Position numbers and translations under genes: made by a program
The notes under the pieces: model-generated
What the model was told of the DNA's origin: nothing
The model's database searches: none
What the model saw: only the letters and a program-made list of their open reading frames with translations
Shown here: piece by piece, positions 37,541-47,186 of the stretch
Layout of the letters: every line of letters begins with the position of its first letter
Numbering within the stretch: position 1 is the stretch's first letter
Source of the DNA: Gammaproteobacteria bacterium
GTDB lineage: Bacteria > Pseudomonadota > Gammaproteobacteria > Enterobacterales > Alteromonadaceae
NCBI GenBank assembly: GCA_018825965.1
Contig: JAHKAA010000013.1
Coordinates: 30,968 to 94,967 of the forward strand
Direction of reading: 5' to 3'
Length of the DNA stretch: 64,000 nucleotides

Positions 37541-40500
37541 ATGAAGCCTTGTTCTGTTATTCAGTTTTTTATACACAGGTTCAGGCTGAGAAGCGCTCTG
37601 ATGATCCCTGTGCTGCTTTTGTCTGTTGCAGCTTGTGGTGGTGGAGACAGCAGCACTGTGCCTGATGATGCAGGCTCAGGAACTCCGCCTGTCATTACTC
37701 CTCCTGTAGCGACACCACCACCTGTCATTACACCACCTCCGGTAGAGACTCCACCAGTAGTTCCCCCTCCACTGGACGACTTGCCTGAACCTGAACTTGA
37801 AGCTGCACCTGATGCGACAACAGCAGCACTGCCCAAAGCGGATGCTCCCTCCTTGCCAGCACCACCGGCTGAGTTAAGAGTTGCGGCCCATTACGATAAA
37901 ACTGCAACCAGCTCGCCAGTGCCTGTAACGGCTGCCAGCTCTTCCGGTGATGAAAACGCCACCAACACTGCTGCTAAAGCCATAGATGGCGATCTGACGA
38001 CACGCTGGGAGAGTGCGTGGGGCGAGGATGTTGCAGATGCAGATGCAGACAAGGCCTGGCTGCAGTTTGATTTTGGTGCCAAAACAGCCATTGGTGCTAT
38101 GAAGTTGTATTGGGAAAATGCCCATGCCAAAGAGTACGCTATTTATGTGTCAGACGATGCACAACACTGGTATCAGTTGCGTTATATGGTGGGTTCAAAA
38201 GGGGCTACAGAAGAGTTTCTGAATCTGGATGTCCATGTCCGCTATCTGCGCCTGCAAGGCATCAGCCGCCAAACTCAGTATGGTTATTCTCTGTTTGAGG
38301 TGGAGTTTAAAACGCCAGGCACTGATAACTCCATGCCAGTGCTGGACACTTCGGCTTTGGCTTATCCACTGAGCGGCAGTGGTCGCACGCCACTGCCAGC
38401 ACCGGCTGAACCTATTGAAACTGTCAGTTTTACCTTAGCCGACGGCACCCTGGTCACGCGCTTTGGTATGGTGGGGCGCTCCCGTCATGCCCGGGAACGG
38501 GGGGAAGAATGGAATGAGATTGGTTTTGGTGTGAATGACACTGTAGATGCAGCAGGCAATCCGCTGGATAAAGGCCCCGGCGCTCACTTGAATTTTATTG
38601 CTAACTATTTTAAAAACCGCACCTGGGGTGTGGAATTTATCGACAACAGCAATGTAGCTGGTGTGACTGAACCCAAAATCATCGTCAATCAATATTTTCA
38701 GCAGGCACAAAAGGGCGGTGGTCATGCTTTTGTCCGCCGTTTTGATGAGCCGGGCGTGACAGGTTTTGGCTGGATGAGCCCGGGAGATTTGCTGGACGAT
38801 TCCACTTATCATGATGAAGGCGCAGCTTGTCCTGTAGTTACCAAACCTGCTAATGGCGTGTTATTACGACCCGACACTGGCTACAACGGCGTGATTGGCG
38901 CTAATGATGGTTGTAGTGTGGTGTTTGACCGTTACCCGGGGCACAGAGCGCTTTCTGCTAATGCGGATGGGGTTCTGGTGCCAAATGGCAGCAGCGTGAA
39001 CTCCCGTGTGCTGAAAAAAGGCGATGTGATTGAGTTCACCAGTTCGTTTTTCTCCACCCGTGCTGCTATGGACGCTATAGGTGACAGCGGTGCTTTTCGT
39101 TATTACACCAACGAACTGACCTATGTGATGGGGCAGGGCCTGAGACCCTGGTATGGGGTTCAGCCGCGGCTGATGAATGAACCTTTGCCTGAACCTACAC
39201 TGCAAGGTGGCCTGGGTTCTGTGTCTTATGATTATGCCGACAACCCAACTTTTATGTTTCAGCAGCCACACAACACTATTGGCATGCAGAATATGCAGCG
39301 TTTTATGGAAGGGCGTCGCTGGTTACATACCAATTTATGGACAGGAGTGCATAACGAAGAGGGCAACGACCGTAATGACGCTGGCCGCCAGTTGCAAGGT
39401 CCACGTTTTAATCAGTCCTCCTGTTTTAATTGCCATGTAAACAATGGCCGTAGTGTGGCACCCACAGTGCGTAATCAACGACTGGATACTATGGCGGTGC
39501 GGGTGGGTGCTACAGGCACAGATGCCAATGGCCATTACCTGCCTCACCCTATGTATGGTCAGGCGCTGCAGATGAATGGACGCTCTGTCAGCACTGGCGA
39601 GATGCAAAACTGGGGCAATGGTGCCTGGGTTTCAGGTTTTACCAGCAGCTCTGTTACTCTTGCAAATGGCACTGTGGTGGAACTGCGTAAGCCCACTATT
39701 GCCTTTGAAGGGCCGGAACCTGACGTCTATTCGGTGCGCCAGGCTCAGCCTTTAATTGGTATGGGTTTACTGGAAGCTATTTCAGACGAAACCATTTTAT
39801 CCCGTGTTCGCAGCACACCAGATGCCGACGGCGTGCTGGGAACTGCCAATTACGCTTTTGATCCTGAAACCGGAGAAGTTCGTTTAGGCCGTTACGGCTG
39901 GAAAGCAGGCAAAGTCAGCTTACGCCATCAGGTGACGAATGCAGCTTTGCTGGATATGGCTGTCACCTCCTCTGTTTACCCTAAACTGGACTGTTTAGCT
40001 GGTCCAAAAAACTGTGATCCGGCGACTGCGGAACCAGGTTTGCCGGAGCAAGCTGTGACTTTAATCACTCAGTACCTGCATCTGTTAGCGGTGCCGGCTC
40101 AGCGCAGTGTAGTCAGTGGTTTTCCTAAAAGCGTGTCGCCTTTGGCTTATCTGGACATAGACCCTGCAAAAATAGCAGCAGGCGAACAAGTATTTAAAGA
40201 GATTCGCTGTGTGGCATGTCACACCAGTGAGATGAAAACCAGCGCCCGCTCTGAGTTTGACGAAGTGCGACTGCAAAACATTAAGCCGTATACTGACCTG
40301 TTGCTGCATGATATGGGCGAAGGGCTTGCCGACAACTTTAGTGAAGGTCTGGCAACAGGCAGCATGTGGAGAACTCCGGCACTTTGGGGTTTAGGTTATA
40401 CCCAGTTTGTTGCAGGAGGCACTCCGGCTGGTTATTTACACGATGGCCGCGCCCGCACTTTAACCGAAGCTATTTTATGGCATGGCGGTGAAGCTGAAGT

Positions 40501-40573
40501 GATCAAAAACCGCTTTGTGAACCTGGCAACAGCAGAACGTGAAGCGCTGCTGGCTTTCCTGAAGTCCTTGTAA
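37541..40573 (+). CDS. Di-haem cytochrome c (DUF1111-type) lipoprotein with discoidin-like domain
   Basis: A multidomain envelope protein of about 1010 residues. The lipoprotein signal ends VLLLSVAACGGGDSS (lipobox Cys). Next comes a Pro-rich linker with repeated PPVIT/PPPV units. An F5/8-type C (discoidin/CBM32-like) domain lies at about 115-240, with ATNTAAKAIDGDLTTRWES and VRYLRLQGISRQTQYGYSLFEV. The rest resembles the DUF1111 di-haem oxidoreductase family. It has haem motifs CFNCH near residue 628 and CVACH near residue 890, and the late TPALWGLGY and YLHDGRARTL. It probably handles redox of an extracellular or periplasmic substrate. The frame opens at 37442; 37541 has GGGAG/AAGGG upstream, but the start is not certain. 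Confidence 0.82.
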   Translation: MKPCSVIQFFIHRFRLRSALMIPVLLLSVAACGGGDSSTVPDDAGSGTPPVITPPVATPPPVITPPPVETPPVVPPPLDDLPEPELEAAPDATTAALPKADAPSLPAPPAELRVAAHYDKTATSSPVPVTAASSSGDENATNTAAKAIDGDLTTRWESAWGEDVADADADKAWLQFDFGAKTAIGAMKLYWENAHAKEYAIYVSDDAQHWYQLRYMVGSKGATEEFLNLDVHVRYLRLQGISRQTQYGYSLFEVEFKTPGTDNSMPVLDTSALAYPLSGSGRTPLPAPAEPIETVSFTLADGTLVTRFGMVGRSRHARERGEEWNEIGFGVNDTVDAAGNPLDKGPGAHLNFIANYFKNRTWGVEFIDNSNVAGVTEPKIIVNQYFQQAQKGGGHAFVRRFDEPGVTGFGWMSPGDLLDDSTYHDEGAACPVVTKPANGVLLRPDTGYNGVIGANDGCSVVFDRYPGHRALSANADGVLVPNGSSVNSRVLKKGDVIEFTSSFFSTRAAMDAIGDSGAFRYYTNELTYVMGQGLRPWYGVQPRLMNEPLPEPTLQGGLGSVSYDYADNPTFMFQQPHNTIGMQNMQRFMEGRRWLHTNLWTGVHNEEGNDRNDAGRQLQGPRFNQSSCFNCHVNNGRSVAPTVRNQRLDTMAVRVGATGTDANGHYLPHPMYGQALQMNGRSVSTGEMQNWGNGAWVSGFTSSSVTLANGTVVELRKPTIAFEGPEPDVYSVRQAQPLIGMGLLEAISDETILSRVRSTPDADGVLGTANYAFDPETGEVRLGRYGWKAGKVSLRHQVTNAALLDMAVTSSVYPKLDCLAGPKNCDPATAEPGLPEQAVTLITQYLHLLAVPAQRSVVSGFPKSVSPLAYLDIDPAKIAAGEQVFKEIRCVACHTSEMKTSARSEFDEVRLQNIKPYTDLLLHDMGEGLADNFSEGLATGSMWRTPALWGLGYTQFVAGGTPAGYLHDGRARTLTEAILWHGGEAEVIKNRFVNLATAEREALLAFLKSL

Positions 40574-40581
40574 TTCATACA

Positions 40582-40617
40582 AAAAAGCCCGGTATAGATG
40601 CTCTATACCGGGCTTTT
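40582..40617. terminator. Bidirectional terminator after the di-haem lipoprotein gene
   Basis: AAAAAGCCCGGTATAGA pairs with TCTATACCGGGCTTTT in a long perfect stem with A/T runs on both sides, between convergent genes. Confidence 0.92.
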
Positions 40618-40621
40618 CACT

Positions 40622-41011
40622 TCAATATTGACTTGGGTTTCTTCCTTCAGACTCCACCACTCGCGGATATTTTACCCTGGGTAGTTTTTCAGCTTTTTTA
40701 CGTAGTTTTTTAAACTGAAATAACCAGCAATCGCCAAAATCAAACAGATAAAATAATTTGCTTCGGTCCAGCGGATACACTTCATTCAGCATTTTCCCGT
40801 CATCAATACGTTGTGTATTTCTACCTGGTGTTTTGGCGATATGAAACTCGTACAAGTGATCATTATCAAACTTCACCATAGTCTGAATAAAATAATGCAA
40901 CTCAAACAAAGGTGTATTGTCTTCCACCTCAATGACCCGCCGCCACGGCTTTTTGGCTTTAAAGGGCAGGGTAATTTCCAAAGTGTATATTTCTACAGCA
41001 GCCTTCGTCAT
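40622..41011 (-). CDS. pRiA4b ORF-3-like domain protein
   Basis: A 129-residue protein with the PRiA4_ORF3 (IS1096 TnpR-like) fold. VEIYTLEITLPFKAKKPWRRVIEVEDNTPLFELHYFIQTMVKFDNDHLYEF shows the typical start, and FDFGDCWLFQFKKL the late conserved DxGD-like core (FDFGDCW). The family is widespread and its biochemistry unresolved; older links to resolvases are weak. Alone between a terminator and a stretch of about 235 bases without a gene. That stretch (41012-41246) holds nothing I can identify. Confidence 0.8.
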   Translation of the reverse strand: MTKAAVEIYTLEITLPFKAKKPWRRVIEVEDNTPLFELHYFIQTMVKFDNDHLYEFHIAKTPGRNTQRIDDGKMLNEVYPLDRSKLFYLFDFGDCWLFQFKKLRKKAEKLPRVKYPRVVESEGRNPSQY

Positions 41012-41246
41012 TGTGATTCCCTTTTGTTCAAAAAACTTTATTCAGCCCGCCACAACTAACTGTATTTACCCGGGATAAAACAGCTTTGTATTTGTTGAGA
41101 AAATCTAACGCCAGTTCAGGATTTAGCAGCATTGGACACCTTCTTGAAAAATTTATGCAATCATTTTATTACACGACAACTAGTGTGCCTGACAGCACTG
41201 TAGTAACAGATGTCAGAGTGCAAAGGGATCAAGCCCGGTTTTGTAG

Positions 41247-41495
41247 CTAAGCTTTTTGATATAACTTCAGTTTGATAAACAAGTCTTCAACCTGAGTTCT
41301 GGCCCATGGTGTTTTGCGTAAAAACGTCAGGCTGGATTTGATGCTGGGGTTGGAGCTGAAGCATTTTAGTGGTATTTGCTTTGCTAAAGGTGCAAAACCA
41401 CCATAATGCTCAACGAGCAACTCCAGAATTTGCTGCAGGGTAAAACCGTGCAGCGGGTTATTGTGTTGTGGCTGATTTGGGGTTTGGATTGCCAT
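41247..41495 (-). CDS. VF530 family small DNA-binding protein (DUF2132)
   Basis: An 82-residue protein of the VF530/DUF2132 family. The core NPLHGFTLQQILELLVEHYGGF and CFSSNPSIKSSLTFLRKTPWAR are near-invariant in this family. A structure from Vibrio fischeri shows a small helical fold, and DNA binding has been suggested. Its start overlaps the end of the upstream secreted-protein gene by 38 bases in another frame, so the two are probably translationally linked. Confidence 0.9.
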   Translation of the reverse strand: MAIQTPNQPQHNNPLHGFTLQQILELLVEHYGGFAPLAKQIPLKCFSSNPSIKSSLTFLRKTPWARTQVEDLFIKLKLYQKA

Positions 41496-43476
41496 AAGGG
41501 CTTTGCTCCGTAGTCGCTAAGGGCCGGAACTGGCCGTGGTAATTTTCATCGTCTGTCACCATCATCAGGGCTGAACCCGGAACTAATGGACTGGGGCTGG
41601 CTAAACCTTCTACTTTAAAGCCATCCACTTGCCAGAGTACGGGCCGTTCAGCCATTAAGCTGATGGGCTGCTTTGCAGTGGGATTCACCAAAGCTAAAGG
41701 ATAAACAGCGCTGGCAAAAGGGCCGTTGTCTGAACTGTCCAGCACGGCACCGGCCCAAAGCACGTCACCTTCCAGATGCAAGTCGGATATCACTCTGTTG
41801 TAGTGGCGGTTTTTCAGTGTTGTTGGCCCTGTCACCTGAATTTTCTGGCTGTTCCACTGAATGTTTGCTGCGGCTAAATCCAGCTCACCCCATTGCAGGA
41901 AACCAGCTGCAGTGGCGGTACCCCGTTCACCTAAAATCACCAGATAACGATTCACGTCTTTTTTAGCACAGGCCAAACCTTCAAAGTTATCGCCGTCCTG
42001 CTCCGGGCTATTGTCACGCTCTACAGGTAATTCAAAAGTGTTCAGTACCTGGGCGTAGGTAGGGAATACTTTGATATGAAACAAACGGCCAAAAGAGCCT
42101 TGCCAGGTGCCGCTTTCCGCTATTAAAAGTTCATTGTTTTTATCAGGCAGAGCACAAACAGATTCTAAGTCATTGGCTGCCTGACCTGCAGGCCAGTTGG
42201 TGACAAATAAGCTTTGGGCTGTCAGTTGTTGATCCGCATTCAACTGAATTAAGGTTAAACGATCGCCCTGACGCTGAATTTTTTTATCCTGCACGGCCAG
42301 ATAGCGGTTTTGATCCAAAGCAGCTACACCACTGAGGGCAGCTAACGCAGTTTGGGTTTTGGCTCTGAATGGAGTAAACCAGCGTGGGTCCACCTGCATT
42401 TTAAACAGCAAAGGCGACATACGTTTAAACTTGTCGGCATGAGTACCACACTGAATATTATCTGTGTAATGCTGTTTCCAGGGATCATTAATTAAATACA
42501 GAGTGCCGTCGTGAACAGTGATGGCTTCCAGCGCTGTTTGCACCAGTTTTTCGTAAGCAGGGCAGAGGCCGCTGTCGTCTGTGCCGGCATAAAAACTCAG
42601 CTTCTGCACAAAAGGCGGAATACGGTTGGTTAAATCAAACACCCATAACTCGTCGTCATTGCGCGCTACTGCCATTAAATAACCCGGGTGGCCTTTAATA
42701 GGGCTGGGTAAAAATTCAATACCATTAATAGGGTGGTCTTTGTCGTCCAGCACTGGAAAGGTCAGGTTGGCGTCTATCACTTTGACAAAGTTATCGCGCA
42801 GCCAAAAATCCTGAGTTAAACGGGTTTTAAACAATTGTGGCTTATTGGCAATATCCTGTTCCAGCGCCAGATATAAATTCTGATGATCATCAACAGCTAA
42901 GCCTTCAATACCATCGTTTGGAAAATTACCTACTTTGGCTTCCAGTGGAAACTGCACTGGTCGTACAGCCACAATTTCGGCGCGGGTTAAAGCGCTGTCG
43001 ACCTGGATTTTTAATAGGAGAGTAGGGTAAAGCGTGGAGTTGGATTGATTGAATTTTTTCGCACACTCATGACTTAATGTATAAGCCGAAGCATCTTCAG
43101 TTACTGTAATTAAGGTGGTGTCGTCCAGCCTATCCCATGTTAAGGCCTCTAAATCAGGTTTATCTGCCAGATAATTGTAAAAACAGCTGTTTTTTAAGCT
43201 GTCTGCTACGGTTATTTGAATAGGCTGAGTCACAGATGCACCTGTGGCCGGATCTATTCTGAATAACTTCATTCGGGTGCTTTCATGAGCACTTTGGTCG
43301 CCAATCACCACTAACTCACCTTTACGGTAAGTCACGCCTGATGTTTGAGGGTCCAGTAAGGTTTGACCTTCTAAATCAGTCAGCCATTGACCTGTCAGAG
43401 CCGTTTCCGCATTCAGATCCCCACTGAAGCTGACAAGAGCCAACAAAGTGAACAGGGATTTGGATAAATTGATCAC
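41458..43476 (-). CDS. Secreted beta-propeller-like protein, unknown function
   Basis: A 672-residue exported protein. A signal peptide (SLFTLLALVSFSGDLNA) is followed by repeated short motifs such as NFPNDGIEGLAVDDHQNLYLALE and NDLESVCALPDKNNELLIAESG. These resemble the esterase-like activity of phytase and SdiA-regulated propeller families. EGLA/ESVC-type strand signatures recur about every 70-100 residues, and GDNFEGLACA is another. No catalytic motif is clear. It is probably periplasmic or released. Its 3' end overlaps the VF530 gene. The ATG at 43476 is the first in the frame. I cannot assign a substrate. Confidence 0.78.
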   Translation of the reverse strand: MINLSKSLFTLLALVSFSGDLNAETALTGQWLTDLEGQTLLDPQTSGVTYRKGELVVIGDQSAHESTRMKLFRIDPATGASVTQPIQITVADSLKNSCFYNYLADKPDLEALTWDRLDDTTLITVTEDASAYTLSHECAKKFNQSNSTLYPTLLLKIQVDSALTRAEIVAVRPVQFPLEAKVGNFPNDGIEGLAVDDHQNLYLALEQDIANKPQLFKTRLTQDFWLRDNFVKVIDANLTFPVLDDKDHPINGIEFLPSPIKGHPGYLMAVARNDDELWVFDLTNRIPPFVQKLSFYAGTDDSGLCPAYEKLVQTALEAITVHDGTLYLINDPWKQHYTDNIQCGTHADKFKRMSPLLFKMQVDPRWFTPFRAKTQTALAALSGVAALDQNRYLAVQDKKIQRQGDRLTLIQLNADQQLTAQSLFVTNWPAGQAANDLESVCALPDKNNELLIAESGTWQGSFGRLFHIKVFPTYAQVLNTFELPVERDNSPEQDGDNFEGLACAKKDVNRYLVILGERGTATAAGFLQWGELDLAAANIQWNSQKIQVTGPTTLKNRHYNRVISDLHLEGDVLWAGAVLDSSDNGPFASAVYPLALVNPTAKQPISLMAERPVLWQVDGFKVEGLASPSPLVPGSALMMVTDDENYHGQFRPLATTEQSPYGNPNPKSATTQ

Positions 43477-43608
43477 AGTCTTAGATCCATAATTCAGGGC
43501 ATATTCAGATGGCGCTTAACATACGATCTACCGGACTATTTCGCCAGCGAAACCCGATAAAAAGGCTTTATTCGCCGAAAAATAACACAATAACCTGAAG
43601 ATTGGTCG

Positions 43609-43633
43609 TAGGGGCGCGGTTGATCCGCGCCCG
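43609..43633. repeat. Short GC-rich palindrome (TAGGGGCG family)
   Basis: TAGGGGCGCGG-TTGAT-CCGCGCCCG is a tight hairpin in the gap between asnB and the propeller gene, related to those at 11.1, 29.8, 34.8 and 48.4 kb. It may end asnB transcription, though no T-run follows on the minus strand. Confidence 0.55.
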
Positions 43634-43670
43634 TCTTGAAGTAACATATATAGAGTGAACGCAGGGGCTT

Positions 43671-45335
43671 TTAGTACGCTTGTTCGTGAACGTCACGCAC
43701 AGCACGACCTGACGGGTCTGTCATTTGTGCCATTTTTGCATCCCAGGCCAAAGCTTCAGGGGTGGAACAGGCCACCGACTTACCACCTGGTACACAGGAA
43801 ATTGCGCCTGTGTGTGGGAAATGCTCTTCAAAGATCACCCGATAAAAATAAGCTTCTTTGCTGTCTGGCGTATTCACCGGGAAGCGGAACGCTGCAGTGG
43901 CCATTTGCTGATCCGTCACTTCTTTTTCGGCATGAGCTTTTAAGCTGTCAATCCAGCTGTAGCCAACGCCGTCTGAGAACTGCTCTTTCTGACGCCATAA
44001 AATGTCGTGTGGCAATAAGCCATCAAAGGCCTGACGCAAAATATGTTTTTCCATTTTGCCTTTGCCACACATTTTGGCTTCAGGATTTAACCGCATGGCC
44101 ACATCCATAAAGTCTTTGTCGAGGAAAGGAACACGGGCTTCAATACCCCAGGCCGACATGGCTTTGTTGGCACGGTTGCAGTCAAACATATGCAACCTGT
44201 CCAGCTTACGTAAGGTTTCTTCATGGAACTCTTTGGCGTTTGGTGCTTTGTGGAAATACAAATAACCACCAAAAATCTCATCTGAGCCTTCGCCCGACAG
44301 CACCATTTTAATACCCATGGCTTTGATTTTACGGGCCATTAAGTACATAGGTGTCGACGCACGGATAGTAGTGACGTCATAGGTTTCCAGGAAATAAATC
44401 ACATCACGCAATGAATCTAAGCCTTCCTGCACAGTAAACAGCACTTCGTGGTGCACAGTGCCAATGCTGTCCGCTACTTTACGGGCTGCAACTAAGTCTG
44501 GTGAGCCTTGTAAACCTACCGCAAAAGAGTGCAGGCGAGGCCACCAGGCTTCGGATTGGCTGTCATCTTCTATACGATTACGCGCAAATTGCTGGGTAAT
44601 AGCAGAGATCAACGACGAATCCAGACCACCGGATAACAACACGCCATAAGGCACGTCTGACATTAAGTGGCTTTTTACACTGTTCTCAAGTGCTGCACGT
44701 AATTCACCTAAGTCAGCCGGGTTGTCTTTGACTGCATCAAAACTTTGCCAGTCGCGTTGATAGTACTGCACCAGTTTGCCTACTTTGCTATCAAAGTAAT
44801 GGCCTGGCGGGAATTCCTGCATTTGTTTACAGACAGGCACCAAGGCTTTTAATTCAGATGCCACATAGAGCTGACCATGTTCGTCATAGCCGTAATACAG
44901 CGGAATAATGCCGATATGATCGCGCGCAATCAGGTAACGGTTTTGCTCTGCGTCATACAGAATAAAAGCAAACATACCTTGCAGCTGATCGATAAAATCC
45001 ACGCCGTGCTGTAAATACAAAGGCAATATCACTTCACAGTCCGATTTGGTCTGGAACTGATAGTCGACTGTTAAGTTTTTCTCTAAATTCTTGTGATTAT
45101 AAATCTCACCATTCACTGCCAGAATGTGATTTCGATTTGGATTAATCAGGGGCTGGGCGCCATTTTCAGTATCTACAATAGCCAGACGTTCATGCACTAA
45201 AATGGCATGGTCGTTGTTCCATACGCCTGACCAGTCTGGTCCACGGTGGCGTAATAATTTAGATAACTGTAGCGCCTGCTGGCGCAAGGCTTTAACATCA
45301 GTCTTGATGTCAAGCACCCCAAATATCGAACACAT
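43671..45335 (-). CDS. asnB: Asparagine synthase B (glutamine-hydrolysing)
   Basis: Glutamine-dependent asparagine synthetase of 554 residues, as in E. coli AsnB. It makes asparagine from aspartate, ATP and glutamine. The N-terminus MCSIFGVLDI exposes the nucleophile Cys2 of the glutaminase domain, with VNGEIYNH and SDCEVILPLY following. The synthetase half carries the ATP pyrophosphatase loop LLSGGLDSSLISAI and SGEGSDEIFGGYLYFHKAP. The gene is monocistronic and divergent from DUF3025. The short AT-rich upstream region (TAATTAATATTA) presumably contains the promoter. Confidence 0.96.
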   Translation of the reverse strand: MCSIFGVLDIKTDVKALRQQALQLSKLLRHRGPDWSGVWNNDHAILVHERLAIVDTENGAQPLINPNRNHILAVNGEIYNHKNLEKNLTVDYQFQTKSDCEVILPLYLQHGVDFIDQLQGMFAFILYDAEQNRYLIARDHIGIIPLYYGYDEHGQLYVASELKALVPVCKQMQEFPPGHYFDSKVGKLVQYYQRDWQSFDAVKDNPADLGELRAALENSVKSHLMSDVPYGVLLSGGLDSSLISAITQQFARNRIEDDSQSEAWWPRLHSFAVGLQGSPDLVAARKVADSIGTVHHEVLFTVQEGLDSLRDVIYFLETYDVTTIRASTPMYLMARKIKAMGIKMVLSGEGSDEIFGGYLYFHKAPNAKEFHEETLRKLDRLHMFDCNRANKAMSAWGIEARVPFLDKDFMDVAMRLNPEAKMCGKGKMEKHILRQAFDGLLPHDILWRQKEQFSDGVGYSWIDSLKAHAEKEVTDQQMATAAFRFPVNTPDSKEAYFYRVIFEEHFPHTGAISCVPGGKSVACSTPEALAWDAKMAQMTDPSGRAVRDVHEQAY

Positions 45336-45531
45336 GATGAGTAACCTCTAATTAATTAATATTATTGCCCTAAATAATACGAACGACAGGCAAACAAATT
45401 TTGGCAGTATGTACGTCTATACGTACCCTTTGAATTTGCCAGCTTACAGGAAAATTGCAAGAGGTTTTTTGCGCTTTTCACAGGTAATGCAGGTCGTAAG
45501 TTTTCACAGCAACAACGAGTTTTTCTTATTC

Positions 45532-46359
45532 ATGCAAAAAAACAGCGTAAATGCCCGATTTGTAGCGCCAACAGAATGGCAACCAGAGCTGTTTTTGCAA
45601 AAGGGCATCTTCAGTACTTTGGCTGCCACTTTTCCTTTAGCAGAGCAACGTCATTTCCCATCGCCAGAGCAACTGACCCAATGGTTACATCAGCGCACAG
45701 CATTACAGGACTGGTGTTTTGTCGACAGTTCTGTGCTGGACGCGGATGGCCGTTATTACGAAGACTTTATTTACCAAAGCCGGCAAATTCCAATGCGCCT
45801 CAATAACTGGCATGACTTGTTTGGTGCTTTGATCTGGTGTTTGTTTCCTAAAAGTAAGCAATTGATGAACCGGCTGCACATGGAACAAATACAGCAGTTT
45901 GGCAACAAAGAACGCAGCAAGGTACGGCATAAACTCACCTTGCTCGATGAATGTGGAGTGATTATTTGCGTCACCCCTTCACAGCGGTTTTTACTGAACT
46001 TATTACGTAATCATCAATGGACGGAGGCGTTTTATCAGCATAAAGAGCTATGGGCAGAGCTGAACCCCATCATTTTTGGTCATGCCAACTATGAAATGGC
46101 CACTAAGCCTTTTATTGGTTTAACCGCAAAATTATGCTGCATTGAAGTGCCGGAAGGCTTGACCAGGCCAAACACAGAAGGTTACGATTTTGTTGATAAT
46201 TTATTAGCGGCCCAGCTTGTGAATACCGGCTTGCTACTTGATAATCAACAGCTTAGTCCACTGCCATTATTGGGAGTGCCGGGCTGGTATCAGCAGGCTC
46301 AGGATCTGGATTTTTATGCAGATACCAGTTACTTCAGACCAAAACGCCATACGACTTAA
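45532..46359 (+). CDS. DUF3025 domain-containing protein
   Basis: A protein with the DUF3025 signature: NNWHDLFGALIWCLFPKSKQLMNRLHMEQI followed by RSKVRHKLTLLDECGVIIC, then a conserved FGHANYEMATKPFIGLTAK. The family's function is unknown; it is proteobacterial, about 250-280 residues, and cytosolic. I place the start at the ATG at 45532 (275 residues). Frames continue to 45409 and another ATG occurs at 45487, so the N-terminus is uncertain and there is no good ribosome-binding site to decide. It is followed at 26 bases by the ABC exporter genes. Confidence 0.72.
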   Translation: MQKNSVNARFVAPTEWQPELFLQKGIFSTLAATFPLAEQRHFPSPEQLTQWLHQRTALQDWCFVDSSVLDADGRYYEDFIYQSRQIPMRLNNWHDLFGALIWCLFPKSKQLMNRLHMEQIQQFGNKERSKVRHKLTLLDECGVIICVTPSQRFLLNLLRNHQWTEAFYQHKELWAELNPIIFGHANYEMATKPFIGLTAKLCCIEVPEGLTRPNTEGYDFVDNLLAAQLVNTGLLLDNQQLSPLPLLGVPGWYQQAQDLDFYADTSYFRPKRHTT

Positions 46360-46385
46360 CACAAGAACAACAAAGGGAACTCTCG

Positions 46386-47186
46386 ATGATTAAAATCGAC
46401 GCGCTGGCTAAATCTTTTGCCATCAGCCGCGGCCAGAAACTGTCAGACAGCGAAAAACAGGATGTGCGCTACAGCAAAGAAGCCTTTCATTCAGTACGCA
46501 ACGTTAGCTTTGATTGTGGCTCTGGCGAAGTATTAGGTTTATTAGGCCCCAATGGCGCGGGCAAAACCACCACTTTACGTATTTTATCTACCGCTTTGCA
46601 GCCGGATTCTGGTTCTGTGCTGATTGAAGGTGTGGATGTTTTAAAACACCCTGTGCAGGCGCGGAAAAAAATCGGCTTTTTGTCCAGCAGCACAGGGTTG
46701 TATGGACGCTTAACGGCTTATGAAAACATTGCCTATTTTGGCCGTTTGCATGGCATGAGCGAAGCGGCGTTAAAACAGCGCATCGACGAGTTGTTTACCT
46801 TGCTGAATATGCATGATTTTGCCAATCGCAAAGCCGACGCCATGTCGACAGGTATGAAACAAAAAACCGCGATAGCAAGAGCCGTAGTGCATTCGCCCAA
46901 AGTAGTGATCCTGGACGAACCTACCACAGGCCTGGATATTATGACCACTCAAACCGTGCTGGATTTTATCCGCTCGTTAAAACAGCAGGGTACGCCGGTG
47001 ATTTTTTCGACCCACCATTTGGATGAAGTGGCTTCTTTGTGTGATCGGGTGGTGGTGATCGATAAAGGCATCAGCGCATTTTCAGACAACTTTGATGCTT
47101 TTAAGGCATTAAGTGCCGATGGAGATTTACGTCAGTCTTTTATGACGGTGATAAATGCGACAGCAAATAACAGGGAGCACAACTAA
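46386..47186 (+). CDS. natA: ABC exporter ATP-binding protein, NatA type
   Basis: A 266-residue ABC ATPase. Walker A is LLGPNGAGKTTTLR, the signature segment is STGMKQKTAIARA, Walker B is KVVILDEPTTGLD, and the switch His is in FSTHHLDE. The subfamily is the one that powers Na+ export (NatAB), although drug and multi-drug exporters share it. The next gene begins at the base after its stop and encodes the matching permease. AAGGGAA upstream of the ATG is a good ribosome-binding site. Sodium as substrate is a family-level inference. Confidence 0.88.
   Translation: MIKIDALAKSFAISRGQKLSDSEKQDVRYSKEAFHSVRNVSFDCGSGEVLGLLGPNGAGKTTTLRILSTALQPDSGSVLIEGVDVLKHPVQARKKIGFLSSSTGLYGRLTAYENIAYFGRLHGMSEAALKQRIDELFTLLNMHDFANRKADAMSTGMKQKTAIARAVVHSPKVVILDEPTTGLDIMTTQTVLDFIRSLKQQGTPVIFSTHHLDEVASLCDRVVVIDKGISAFSDNFDAFKALSADGDLRQSFMTVINATANNREHN

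Noticed and set aside
41012..41246. Intergenic gap searched for a small RNA or tRNA
   Set aside because: No cloverleaf, promoter or terminator hairpin could be supported.
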